From: Sphingobium sp.
GTDB taxonomy: Bacteria; Pseudomonadota; Alphaproteobacteria; Sphingomonadales; Sphingomonadaceae
Reading direction: 5' to 3'
Assembly: GCA_003248935.1 (NCBI GenBank)
Contig: QFQF01000009.1
Span: forward strand, 82,070 to 146,069
DNA: 64,000 bases
Shown here: positions 19,038 through 27,593 of the stretch, piece after piece
Layout of the letters: every line of letters begins with the position of its first letter
Position numbering within the stretch: position 1 is the stretch's first letter
Notes under the pieces: model-generated
Seen by the model: the letters and a program-made list of their open reading frames with translations, nothing else
Told to the model about the DNA's origin: nothing
Databases searched by the model: none
Position numbers and translations under genes: made by a program

Positions 19038-19078
19038 TCCATTCTTCATACGCATCATGCATGCGCATGAAGAATGGA
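19038..19078. promoter_or_regulatory. 41-bp palindromic operator of ccdAB
   Basis: Two 18-bp arms (19038-19055 and 19061-19078) match at 17 of 18 positions around a 5-bp centre (CATGC). The site lies directly upstream of the antitoxin start, where a CcdAB complex would bind to autoregulate. The arms begin TCCATTCTTCAT and end ATGAAGAATGGA. Confidence 0.75.
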
Positions 19079-19105
19079 GCAACATCTCCGGGGCTGCAAT
19101 AGCCG

Positions 19106-20371
19106 TCAAGCCGCCGGGGCGTCGAGGCCATAGGCGGTATGGAGGACGCGGACGGCGAGTTCGGTCTCGTCCTCGTCGATCAGCACGCTGACCTTGATCT
19201 CGCTGGTCGAGATCGCCTCGATATTGATGCCGCGCTCGGCCAGCGTCTTGAACATCGTCGCCGCGACGCCCGCATGGCTGCGCATGCCGACGCCCACGAC
19301 GCTGATCTTCGCGACCTCGACGTCGGTGATGATGCGGCGGAAGCCGATCTCGTCCTTGCGCGCCTCCAGAATGTCGACGCTGCGGGCAAGGTCGGCGCGC
19401 GGCACGGTGAAGGTGACGTCCGTCTCCTCCTTCTCCTTGCTGTCGTTCTGGATAATCATGTCGACGTTGATCGCCGCGTCGGCCAGCGGACCGAAGATGC
19501 TGGCGACCGCACCCGGCTTGTCGGGCACGCGGGTCACGATGATCTTCGCCTCGTTCTTGTCGTGGGCGATGCCGGTGATGAGCTGACGTTCCATCTTGGT
19601 TTCCTTGAGCTTGGCATCCAGTTCCGCGTCGCCGACGATCAGCGTGCCGGGGAGGTCTTCCTGGGTGGGGTCATCGAAGGAGGAAAGCACCTGAACGACC
19701 ACGCCTTCCTTCATGGCGAGGCCGACCGAGCGAGTCTGAAGCACCTTGGCGCCGACCGAGGCGAGCTCCAGCATCTCCTCATAGGTGACGAGATCGAGCT
19801 TGCGCGCACGGGCGACGATGCGCGGGTCAGTGGTGTAGACGCCGTCGACGTCGGTATAGATGTCGCAGCGGTCCGCCTTCACCGCCGCCGCCACCGCCAC
19901 CGCAGAGGTATCCGATCCGCCACGGCCAAGGGTCGATACGCGGCCGTCCTCCATCATGCCTTGGAAACCGGGGATCACTGCGACCTGGCCCGATGCCATA
20001 GCGGCCAGCAGCGCGTCGGTCTCGATCGTCGACACGCGCGCCTTGGCATGCGCCTCCACCGTGCGGATCGGCAGCTGCCAGCCGAGCCAGCTGCGCGCGT
20101 CGACGCCCATCGCCTTCAGCGTCATGGCAAGGAGACCGCTCGTAACCTGCTCGCCCGAGGCGACGACGACGTCGTATTCGGCCGGATCGTAGAGGGCCGA
20201 AGCCTCCTTGCAGAAACCGACGAGGCGATCAGTCTCCCCCGCCATGGCGGAGACGACGACCGCGACCTCGTTCCCCTGCTCGACCACATGCCTGACCCGC
20301 GCCGCAACGTTGCGAATGCGCTCCATGCCCGCCATGGAGGTTCCGCCAAACTTCATTACGATGCGCGCCAT
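19106..20371 (-). CDS. lysC: Aspartate kinase
   Basis: Aspartokinase, first step of the Lys/Thr/Met pathway (aspartate + ATP to aspartyl phosphate). The start at ATG 20371 gives 421 aa beginning MARIVMKFGGTSMAG, the family's catalytic N-terminus; longer upstream frames lack homology. Further landmarks: GRGGSDTSAVAVAAA near the middle and two C-terminal ACT domains (residues about 265-421) with the feedback-binding loops. Divergent from ubiG, 95 bp apart. Confidence 0.95.
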   Translation of the reverse strand: MARIVMKFGGTSMAGMERIRNVAARVRHVVEQGNEVAVVVSAMAGETDRLVGFCKEASALYDPAEYDVVVASGEQVTSGLLAMTLKAMGVDARSWLGWQLPIRTVEAHAKARVSTIETDALLAAMASGQVAVIPGFQGMMEDGRVSTLGRGGSDTSAVAVAAAVKADRCDIYTDVDGVYTTDPRIVARARKLDLVTYEEMLELASVGAKVLQTRSVGLAMKEGVVVQVLSSFDDPTQEDLPGTLIVGDAELDAKLKETKMERQLITGIAHDKNEAKIIVTRVPDKPGAVASIFGPLADAAINVDMIIQNDSKEKEETDVTFTVPRADLARSVDILEARKDEIGFRRIITDVEVAKISVVGVGMRSHAGVAATMFKTLAERGINIEAISTSEIKVSVLIDEDETELAVRVLHTAYGLDAPAA

Positions 20372-20466
20372 AATTGCTGCCAACCCAGGTTTTGCGTAAC
20401 AGACTGTCGGGAAAGGCCCCGCAGGCTTTGGAAAAAGCGGCGCCGTCATAGTCAGCGAGGACCCAT

Positions 20467-21210
20467 ATGGCAAGCAACGCCGCAACCACCATAGACCCGC
20501 GCGAAGCCGCGCATTTCGGCACGATGGCGGCCGAATGGTGGGACCCGAAGGGCAGCAGCGCGATGCTGCACAGGCTGAACCCCGTCCGCCTGCGCCATAT
20601 CCGCGCCGCCATCGATTCGCACTGGGGGACGGACAGCCGCGCGCTGCGGCCGTTGTCGGGGAGGCGCGCGATCGATGTCGGCTGCGGCGCGGGCCTGCTC
20701 GCCGAGCCGCTGGCGCGCATGGGTGCCGACGTGACAGCGATCGACGCCGCGCCGGAAAATATCGACGCCGCCCGCGCACATGCGGCAACGCAGGGCCTGT
20801 CGATCGATTATCGCGCGGTGGGCGTCGAGACGCTGACGGACGCGCCGTTCGACCTTGTCACCTCGATGGAGGTGATCGAGCATGTCGCGGACCCGGCGCT
20901 GTTCGTGCGCGGGCTGGCCGCCATACTGGCGCCCGGGGGCCTGATGGTCCTGTCCACCCCCAACCGCACCGCCCTCTCCCACCTCGCGATGATCACCATC
21001 GGCGAGGGAATGGGACAGATTCCGAAGGGCACGCACGACTGGCACCGTTTCCTGCGGCCCGAGGAGCTGGAGGCGCTGCTGGCCGATGCGGGGCTGCGCG
21101 TGATCGACCGGACCGGCCTCTCCTTCAACCCCGCCCGTGGCTTCGTGCTGTCCGGCAACGAGGCGCTGAATTACCTGATGACCGTCGTACACGCGGACGC
21201 ACAGGACTGA
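20467..21210 (+). CDS. ubiG: 3-demethylubiquinone 3-O-methyltransferase
   Basis: UbiG performs both O-methylations in ubiquinone synthesis. The 247-aa protein has the SAM-binding motif DVGCGAGLLAEPLA, the family landmarks FGTMAAEWWDPKG near the N-terminus, TSMEVIEHVADP and GTHDWHRFLRPEEL. Length is normal. A DUF1801/YdeI gene follows eight bases later and may be co-transcribed. Confidence 0.95.
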   Translation: MASNAATTIDPREAAHFGTMAAEWWDPKGSSAMLHRLNPVRLRHIRAAIDSHWGTDSRALRPLSGRRAIDVGCGAGLLAEPLARMGADVTAIDAAPENIDAARAHAATQGLSIDYRAVGVETLTDAPFDLVTSMEVIEHVADPALFVRGLAAILAPGGLMVLSTPNRTALSHLAMITIGEGMGQIPKGTHDWHRFLRPEELEALLADAGLRVIDRTGLSFNPARGFVLSGNEALNYLMTVVHADAQD

Positions 21211-21217
21211 ACGATCC

Positions 21218-21817
21218 ATGGCGGCGACCGATCCTCGCGTCGACGCCTATATCGCCGCCGGGGCCGACTTTGCCCGGCCGATCCTCGATCACCTGCGTGC
21301 GCTGGTGCACAGACACGTGCCGGACAACGAGGAAGCGATCAAATGGGGCATGCCCTTCTTCCTCCATCGCGGACGTCCCTTGTGCCATATGGCGGCGTTC
21401 AGGGCGCATGTTGCCTTCGGTCTCTGGCGCGGCCGGGACATGATGGGCACGGATGCGGCCAGTGAGGGCATGGGACAGTTCGGCCGGATCACGCGAATGA
21501 ACGACCTGCCGCCGGAGGCAATGTTCGCGGGCCTGCTGAAAGAGGGAATGGCCCGCATCGACGCCGGGCCGGCGGCGGGCGCGCCCAAGGCCCGGCGGCC
21601 GGTACGCACGCCGCCGGAAACACCCCCAGTCCTAACCGAAGCGATAGCCGCCAATCCCGATGCCGCACGCCATTGGGCCGCCTTCACACCCGCGAAAGTC
21701 CGCGACTATGTGGAATGGATCAGCGCGGCAAAGCGCCCCGAAACCCGCGACAGACGCATCGCCGAGGCGGTCGCCTGGATCACAGAGGGCAAGGATCGTA
21801 ACTGGAAGTACCGGTGA
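21218..21817 (+). CDS. YdeI/DUF1801 family protein
   Basis: A 199-aa cytoplasmic protein. The N-terminal half is a DUF1801-type fold (FLHRGRPLCHMAAF, VAFGLWRG) and the C-terminal half is a YdeI-like helical segment (AHWAAFTPAKVRDYVEWISAAKR shown as landmark only in part: RDYVEWISAAKRPETR) ending RNWKYR. YdeI relatives are linked to bacteriocin or antibiotic resistance, but the molecular role is unknown. It is eight bases after ubiG, suggesting one operon. Confidence 0.85.
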   Translation: MAATDPRVDAYIAAGADFARPILDHLRALVHRHVPDNEEAIKWGMPFFLHRGRPLCHMAAFRAHVAFGLWRGRDMMGTDAASEGMGQFGRITRMNDLPPEAMFAGLLKEGMARIDAGPAAGAPKARRPVRTPPETPPVLTEAIAANPDAARHWAAFTPAKVRDYVEWISAAKRPETRDRRIAEAVAWITEGKDRNWKYR

Positions 21818-21895
21818 AGTGGAGAGAGGGATGGGTGGGGGACCTTCCTCCCCCGCCCGGCGAGGAAGGTCGCTCATGCTCGCCAGCGGTCGTGA

Positions 21896-22618
21896 CTAAA
21901 GATCCAGCCCCACCAGCACGCCGCTCGACACACGGTCGACGAAACGGCGGCCGTCCACCTCCACCCAGTCGGGCGTCGCCTCTATCCGGCGGCCGCGCAG
22001 GTTGGTGCGCAGATGTTCGACCGCGATGCGGTTGCGCTGGACGATGCGCAGGACCGCCAGACCGTCCCCCCGTGCCTCTGTCACGAAATAGCGGTCGCCG
22101 CGATAGGCGAACGACCAGCTGCCGTCGGTGATCAGCCATTCATTGCCGTCGATGATCTGCGCCGCCTCGCCGTTGCCGGAGCCCAGCCGCACGCTGATCC
22201 GCGTCGCCCCAACACCCTGGCGCGGCGGCGCGAACAGCAACAGCGGCTCTCCCTCCAGCGCCAGCGGGATCGGTGTGTCACGCACGGCGCGGGAACCGCC
22301 GACCGCCAGTTCGGGGAGGTCGTTGGAGAATGGAAGACGATCGCGCGAGAAATGCCGCTGACGGGCGACCGGATTGGCATGGAAGACATGCACCTGCGAA
22401 GGAGTCAGCCGCTCCTCTTCGACCAGCCGGTGGCAGGTGGGGCACATCATGGTGGGTTCGGGGGGATCGTCGGCCTTGCGGTCGCGGACGATCGGCAAGG
22501 CGAGATACTGGTAGATGGTGACGCCGCACCGTACGCAGCCAAAGCCGCATCGGTAACGCAATTCCGCCCGCGCATCGGCGGGCAGGTCCGGCATCAGGCG
22601 CATCAAGGGCGCAGGCAT
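21896..22618 (-). CDS. Zinc-finger protein with HNH-like N-terminus
   Basis: A 240-aa protein. The N-terminal ~85 residues carry two paired-cysteine zinc motifs, CGFGCVRCG (residues about 25-33) and CPTCHRLVEEERL, in the spacing seen in HNH endonuclease zinc cores. The remainder is predicted beta-rich (LRIVQRNRIAVEHLRTNL region) with no recognised domain. Whether it is a nuclease is uncertain, because the HNH catalytic His is not clear to me. Confidence 0.6.
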   Translation of the reverse strand: MPAPLMRLMPDLPADARAELRYRCGFGCVRCGVTIYQYLALPIVRDRKADDPPEPTMMCPTCHRLVEEERLTPSQVHVFHANPVARQRHFSRDRLPFSNDLPELAVGGSRAVRDTPIPLALEGEPLLLFAPPRQGVGATRISVRLGSGNGEAAQIIDGNEWLITDGSWSFAYRGDRYFVTEARGDGLAVLRIVQRNRIAVEHLRTNLRGRRIEATPDWVEVDGRRFVDRVSSGVLVGLDL

Positions 22619-22811
22619 GGCGTCGTATTCCCCCTTTGCGGAAGACTCCGGACGCTGCGGCCCGCTTCGTCATCCCCGTTGTGATCGCCCTCTCCATCGG
22701 GGTACGTGTGCGCCGCTTTCCCTCGGGCCATCGTTGAAATAAATGACGCGAAGTCAAGGGGTCGTTGCATGTAACGGTCCCGGTCCGCAAAACTTCGCCA
22801 GCAGGACATCT

Positions 22812-23162
22812 ATGCCGAACCTCTCATTGCTGCCCATTCCCCTGCTCATCGCGTCCAACGTGATGATGACGATCGCCTGGTACTGGCACCTGAAGGGCGG
22901 CATGGGAAAACCGCTGCTGGCGGTGATCCTGATCAGCTGGGGCATCGCCCTGTTCGAATATTGCCTGGCCGTACCGGCGAACCGGATCGGCTATGCCCAT
23001 GGCTGGAGCGGGGCGCAGCTCAAGATCGCGCAGGAGGCGATCACTCTCATCGTCTTCGCAGGTTTCATGGTGATGGTGCTGGGCGAACCGCTCGGCTGGC
23101 GGCATATCGCCGCCTTCGCCTGCATCCTCGCCGCCGTGGCGCTGTTGTTCACGGGGAAATAG
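22812..23162 (+). CDS. DUF486 family integral membrane protein
   Basis: A 116-aa protein of about four transmembrane helices with the DUF486 landmarks MMTIAWYWHLK, SWGIALFEYCLAVPANRIGY and AQLKIAQEAITL. It resembles small multidrug resistance/DMT proteins in size and topology. ATG 22812 is chosen because CAGGA lies just upstream and the longer frame adds 23 residues with no homology. Transport substrate unknown. Confidence 0.9.
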   Translation: MPNLSLLPIPLLIASNVMMTIAWYWHLKGGMGKPLLAVILISWGIALFEYCLAVPANRIGYAHGWSGAQLKIAQEAITLIVFAGFMVMVLGEPLGWRHIAAFACILAAVALLFTGK

Positions 23163-23184
23163 CGCCTGTCCGGGACTGTGTTGG

Positions 23185-23667
23185 TCAGGCGGTGACTGGA
23201 GCCGGTGCCGTCTTGTCGTAATCGGCGGCGCACAGGGCACGGACCCGGTCGGGGTCCGGCATCCCCCGGATCGCGATCTCCGCATAGTCGCCGGCGCTGA
23301 ATATCTCGATGCTGCCGACCCCCATCATCCGCTGGAACATCGTCTGGCTGATCCGCACGGTGCGGATGGTCGACAGGTTGAACTGCGTACGCTGACGTGA
23401 AAGCAGTCCGCGTACCAGCAGCACCTCCTTGTCGCTGACCGCGAGACGCTCGCCCTTTATCCGTATCCACCAGACGCCAAGGCCCAGAATGCCGATCACC
23501 GACACGAGCAGCAGGATGAACAGCAGCGGATTGCTGCGGAACATCGCCGGATTCCTGTCATAGAGCCATGCCTCGGCCAAGCGAACCTCCCATTGCGATA
23601 ATCGTACCAAGGCAACCATCCGACGGTCGAGCCAACCGGTCAAGCGCGAAGGGAACCGCGAGGGCAT
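23185..23667 (-). CDS. PH-domain membrane protein
   Basis: Up to 160 aa: a transmembrane helix (PLLFILLLVSVIGILGLGVWWI, roughly residues 47-68) then a bacterial PH-like domain (LAVSDKEVLLVRGLLSRQRTQ, VGSIEIFSAGD). These domains are membrane-associated with unknown partners. The start is ambiguous: Met1 at 23667 or Met17 at 23619, neither with a strong ribosome-binding site. Confidence 0.75.
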   Translation of the reverse strand: MPSRFPSRLTGWLDRRMVALVRLSQWEVRLAEAWLYDRNPAMFRSNPLLFILLLVSVIGILGLGVWWIRIKGERLAVSDKEVLLVRGLLSRQRTQFNLSTIRTVRISQTMFQRMMGVGSIEIFSAGDYAEIAIRGMPDPDRVRALCAADYDKTAPAPVTA

Positions 23668-23730
23668 GGCAACCGTTCAAGCGCGGATGGCGGTGCCCCG
23701 CCAAGCAAAAGAAATACAAGGATGAATGCC

Positions 23731-24036
23731 ATGCCCCGCGACACCGACGGCTTCGTCCCGGAACCGGAAGACAATAGCGAACAGGACGACGCCGGGCAGG
23801 CGCAGGACGTGGCGCGGGACGCACGCACGCTGGGTACCGACCTGTCGGAAGAAAGTGTGCGCGGCGGGCGGAGCGACCGGACCAGCCTGATCCCCGACGA
23901 CGTGCCCGATCTCGTCGAGAAGATGAACGAGATGCAGCGCAGCGGGCGGATCGACAACGACGCCTATTATGGCGAGCCCATGATGGACGATGAAGACGGC
24001 TGGCTGGGCGATACCGAAGGCGACGACGACGAATAG
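23731..24036 (+). CDS. Small acidic hypothetical protein
   Basis: A 101-aa, very acidic, hydrophilic protein with no recognised domain: C-terminus is a run of Asp/Glu (DDEDGWLGDTEGDDDE). ATG 23731 is preferred over ATG 23722 because AAGGA lies 8 bases before 23731 but only 2 before 23722. It resembles small sphingomonad hypotheticals. Convergent with the HAD gene 25 bases later. Confidence 0.7.
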   Translation: MPRDTDGFVPEPEDNSEQDDAGQAQDVARDARTLGTDLSEESVRGGRSDRTSLIPDDVPDLVEKMNEMQRSGRIDNDAYYGEPMMDDEDGWLGDTEGDDDE

Positions 24037-24061
24037 GCAGCCTTGTGCAGAAGAGGCCCGC

Positions 24062-24763
24062 CTAACCGGTGATCGCGTCGATCCAGCCGGGCAATTCCGC
24101 CAGCCTGTCGAGTTGCCGGAAGCGGGGATGGGTGTCCGGCGGCGGCGGCGCATGTTCATGGCCCCACGCGCCCTCCTGGGGCACGAACGCGGCCCATGCG
24201 CCGGCCTCCAGCGCGGGCAGCACGTCGGAACGCATGGAATCCCCGGCCATCACCGCACGATCGGCCCGCACCTCATAACGGTCGAACAGGCGGCGGAAGG
24301 TGTCTGATGTCTTGTCGCTGACAATCTCGATGCCGGCGAAGCGATCTCCCAGGCCGGAAGCGGCAAGCTTCGCCTCCTGATGCAGCAGATCCCCCTTTGT
24401 CACGAGGACCAGACGCCCGCGATCGGCCAGCGCGTCGAGCGTATCCTCGATATCGTCGAACAGTTCGACGGGATGCGCGAGCAGGCGACGTCCGGCCTCC
24501 AGTATTTCGGCGATCAGACCAACCGGCAAAGGATCTCCGACGAGTTCGACGGCCGTCTCCACCATCGAAAGCGTGAAGCCCTTCGCGCCATAGCCATAGA
24601 GGCGCAAATTCCGCCCTTCGCACGTCGCGAGCCGCTCCCGCGTAACATCCGCGTCGGCGAACGGCCGGAGCATCGCTGCTAGCGCCTCCTCCGTAGCATT
24701 GAAATGACGCATATTGTGCCAGAGCGTATCGTCGGCATCGAGGCAGATGAGATCGAGAGCCAT
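24062..24763 (-). CDS. HAD family hydrolase
   Basis: Cytoplasmic phosphatase of 233 aa. Motif I is CLDADDTLWHN near the N-terminus (DxD nucleophile), motif II the LVTKGD threonine region and motif IV AGDSMRSD. Start ATG 24763 gives the canonical MALDLICLDADDT beginning; the open frame further upstream runs into the mobile-element scar and shows no homology. Substrate unknown. Confidence 0.85.
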   Translation of the reverse strand: MALDLICLDADDTLWHNMRHFNATEEALAAMLRPFADADVTRERLATCEGRNLRLYGYGAKGFTLSMVETAVELVGDPLPVGLIAEILEAGRRLLAHPVELFDDIEDTLDALADRGRLVLVTKGDLLHQEAKLAASGLGDRFAGIEIVSDKTSDTFRRLFDRYEVRADRAVMAGDSMRSDVLPALEAGAWAAFVPQEGAWGHEHAPPPPDTHPRFRQLDRLAELPGWIDAITG

Positions 24764-24812
24764 GCCAGCCCTTGTAGTGGAGTCGCGCATGCGCCGGAAG
24801 GGGGAGCGCGCG

Positions 24813-25202
24813 TCATCTGCGGCCGGCTCCGTGCTTGGTTGGTATTGGGATTGAACACCTAATGGTGCCGAGCCCCAGCCGACCAAAATTCTCGAGCGCG
24901 GCGGCGAGAAATTGCTGAGCATATGTGATCCACTGGTCATGTGCGCAGCGCCGATCGAATGGGTTGAGGATGACATCGCCGGGCTCGAAGAAGGCACTCA
25001 TCGCAGCGCCGTCCGGGTCGGCGACAACCTGGCGATCGCCGCGCCGGATCGCGTCGGCCATGAGCGCCCGCAATGCCGTCGACTTGCCGGAGCCGGTCGC
25101 GCCGATAGCAGCAACGTGCATCGTCTCGTCCTCACGCGATAGCGGCACTCCCGCCAACGTCACGCTACCCATCAGCCGCGCCTTGAGCCGGCCCCCACGC
25201 TG
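24813..25202 (-). pseudogene. Conjugative coupling protein (TraD/VirD4-like) remnant
   Basis: Sequence in one minus-strand frame matches the TraD ATPase core: LMGSVTLAGVPLSREDETMH, Walker A GATGSGKS, VVADPDGAAM and DVILNPFDRR. The protein's N- and C-terminal parts are missing, and after NPFD the expected aspartate-serine-valine stretch is replaced abruptly by HDQWITYAQQFLAAAL, suggesting an internal deletion. Non-functional remnant of a conjugative element. Confidence 0.7.
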
Positions 25203-25433
25203 GCCGGTGAAGGCACCCAGGCGCGTGCCGCACGGAGGGCCTTCGCCTGATCGCTGTTCGCAGGATCGGCGCTGCGGCCTGCGTGCGCCGCCTTGGCAGG
25301 TGCCGCGGTTCTTGCGCGCGTATCGCTTTGATCCTTGCCGGCATCGCGGCCGGTTCCTGCTTCGCGTGCATCGCCCGCACCATTCGGCGCCGGCTGCTGC
25401 TCCCTGAGCGGGCACGCGTTCCTCGCTGGTCCG

Positions 25434-26174
25434 ACCATAGACGCCGCGGAAGAAGAGGTCGGGATCGCCGTTGGGCAACCGGCCCGCCTCGATCGGATGG
25501 GTATCATCGACCAGGAACAGGAAGATGTCGCGATCGCTCGCGTAGAGCGTGGTCGTATCCTTGGTCACCTCGACGAACGGGTTGTGGGTCATGGTTTACC
25601 AGTCGAGCAGGCCGGGCATCTTTCAACGCGTGTCGCCGGTGCCGTCGCCGGCGATCTTCATGACCGCAGCGACCAGTTCATGATCCCAGATGCGGCCATA
25701 GTCCGGGCCGGTGACGACGCGCAGTTCGATCCGGCCATCGTCGGTCTCAAGGGTCTTCATGAGCTCTGCGCGATGCGAGAGCAGGCCGTGCTGTATGTTG
25801 ATGCCGGCAAGCGGCGCGGGCAGCTGTCGGAGATAGCCAGCGGGCGCGTCGACGAGGTTGCAGAGCTGGCCGAACGACCAATGGGTTGGCGTGATCGGTT
25901 CGTCGCGGCCGGGCACGAGCAGCGCCAGTCGTTCGGTATCGTCGCGGCTCGCTTCGACCCGGACATCGCGGGTTTCGATCGTTCGTGCGGTGGCGCGCTC
26001 GGCTCGGGCTTTGACCGCAGCGTGGAGCGAGGACAGCGAAAGGAAGCGTTCGTCGTCGGGACGCGAGAACCACTCCGAGGAAACGCGGCCGATGCGCTGT
26101 CCGCGGGAGATATCAACCTTGTAGCCCGCCGAAACCGGCCTGGACGTGTCGGATTGCGTGAGGATCGTCGCCAT
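25434..26174 (-). pseudogene. DUF932 gene with two in-frame stop codons
   Basis: DUF932 is a plasmid/phage-associated family. The N-terminal 183 residues run from ATG 26174 to a TGA at 25623-25625. The same reading frame continues, without a shift, through PGLLDW to a TAA at 25596-25598 and then NPFVEVTKDTTTLYASDRD. Family knowledge places a Trp and a Ser at the two stop positions (in my recollection WKVPG...DWST), so two nonsense changes split one gene. The C-terminal third is gone, replaced after FFRGVYG by unrelated sequence. Confidence 0.75.
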
Positions 26175-26469
26175 GGGTAATCTCCGCGACGGGCGCCGAG
26201 AGCCTCTCTCTTAAACCTTACCTGTCACGGGAATTCCGGCTTCCTCTCACTCTCTGGGGCGTTGCGGGGGCAAAGCCGCCCGCAGAAGGGGTCCGTCGCG
26301 ACTGCGGCGCGACGGCAGGGGAAGGCATTCCCCTCACACAACGACGCATGTTGCACCGAACACACTACTATATGCCGGAATTACCTCCCTATTACGTCTG
26401 GTCATCGCGAGGATGAAGTAATAGGCCGCCCCCGAAGGGATAGTTAAGCCATTGATATACGGGTAAAAA
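26175..26469. other. Gene-free stretch between DUF932 pseudogene and tRNA-Thr
   Basis: Nothing supportable is encoded here. It contains GC-rich tracts resembling upstream regions of plasmid-borne DUF932 genes and drops in GC content toward the tRNA. An integration boundary could lie in it. Confidence 0.4.
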
Positions 26470-26544
<75 letters not shown>

Positions 26545-26659
26545 ATACCATATGCCGGGGACTGCCCCCCGCGCATCGGAAGCGCGCCTATGGCCCCGAC
26601 CATGGGCGATTGTCAAGGCGGCTTGCAGGCCCTTGGTACATTTGGCTAAGCGCTAAGCG

Positions 26660-26797
26660 ATGAGCCCGCAAGAAGAGGAACGCCGTCGCCGTCTGGCGCA
26701 ATCGCTGCGCGAAAATCTGCGCCGCCGCAAAAGTCAGGCGCGGGAAAGCGCGACCGTTGATAGCGATACGCCACGCCCGGCCCCGGACGAGGTCTGA
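26660..26797 (+). CDS. Small Arg/Glu-rich hypothetical protein (45 aa)
   Basis: A 45-aa open frame from ATG to TGA: MSPQEEERRRRLAQSL then RENLRRRKSQAR and a Pro/Asp tail. It looks like small conserved sphingomonad proteins with an amphipathic Arg/Glu-rich helix, a pattern unlikely by chance, but only a weak ribosome-binding site is seen. Confidence 0.5.
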   Translation: MSPQEEERRRRLAQSLRENLRRRKSQARESATVDSDTPRPAPDEV

Positions 26798-26838
26798 CAC
26801 GACGGCCTGTCGCGGCATATATCTGTCGTCCGGATGCA

Positions 26839-27483
26839 TTACCGGTTTCTGGCCTGCTCTTTTTGTTCGGTTTGCCAGACCGTGTCGCCCGACTGCCAGT
26901 CCTGGGGGCAACCGGTGCAATCCTTCATCCAGGCGTCCTGGAACACGGCGAAGCGAATGCGCACGCTTTCCATGACAGCCTGTTCCAGATTGGCCTCGTA
27001 GAATTTCGTTTCCATGAGGTCGGCATGGACGAGCTTTGCACGGCGCAGGCTTGCGCCTTTCAGCAATGCCTTCTCCAGGGTCGCGGCCGTCAGGTCGGCA
27101 TCGTCGAAATTCGCATAGCCCGCACGCGCGAATGTCAGCGTGGCCCCTCTCAGATCCGCGCCGTTCAGTTGCGCGCCGTTGAGGAATGTCATCGAAAGAT
27201 CGGCACCGTCCAGCTCCGCCTCACGCAGATCGGCACCGGTCAGATTCGCGTGATGCAGGTCCGCGCGAGACAGCTTGGCGCCACGCAGGTCGGCGCCGGT
27301 GAGGTCGGCATTGGCCAGATCGGCGAAACGCAGATCCGCTCCGGGACATTTCGCGCGCGGCGCGATCGTGCAATCCCCCACGATCCAGGGAGAAGGCCGT
27401 TCCTCGACATTCACGATGACCTGCTGGGCATGCGCGGGCAATGACGCAAGGAACAGGGGGGCAAGCAGATGGATGACGCGCAT
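26839..27483 (-). CDS. Exported pentapeptide-repeat protein
   Basis: A 214-aa protein with a signal peptide ending AHAQQ, then about 20 tandem A(D/N)LxxADL pentapeptide repeats from roughly residue 45 to 175 (for example ADLTGADLRGA), forming a right-handed quadrilateral helix. The C-terminal part holds CTGCPQDW, two cysteines three residues apart. Function of exported pentapeptide proteins is usually unknown. It follows the PQQ dehydrogenase by 110 bp. Confidence 0.85.
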   Translation of the reverse strand: MRVIHLLAPLFLASLPAHAQQVIVNVEERPSPWIVGDCTIAPRAKCPGADLRFADLANADLTGADLRGAKLSRADLHHANLTGADLREAELDGADLSMTFLNGAQLNGADLRGATLTFARAGYANFDDADLTAATLEKALLKGASLRRAKLVHADLMETKFYEANLEQAVMESVRIRFAVFQDAWMKDCTGCPQDWQSGDTVWQTEQKEQARNR

Positions 27484-27593
27484 GGACTGATCCGATCAAG
27501 CGAGGATAGCACCGCCCGGACCGATCGACATGGGAGGCAAGCGATCGATCCGGGCGACTGGCGCGGGGTTGTGCCGACCCCGCGCGTGTTCCG

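Noticed and set aside
24848..24856. GGATTGAAC, shared with the T arm of tRNA-Thr (26485-26493), as a duplicated attachment site
   Set aside because: Only 9 bp, internal to the T arm and not including the tRNA 3' end; too common to be an att core.
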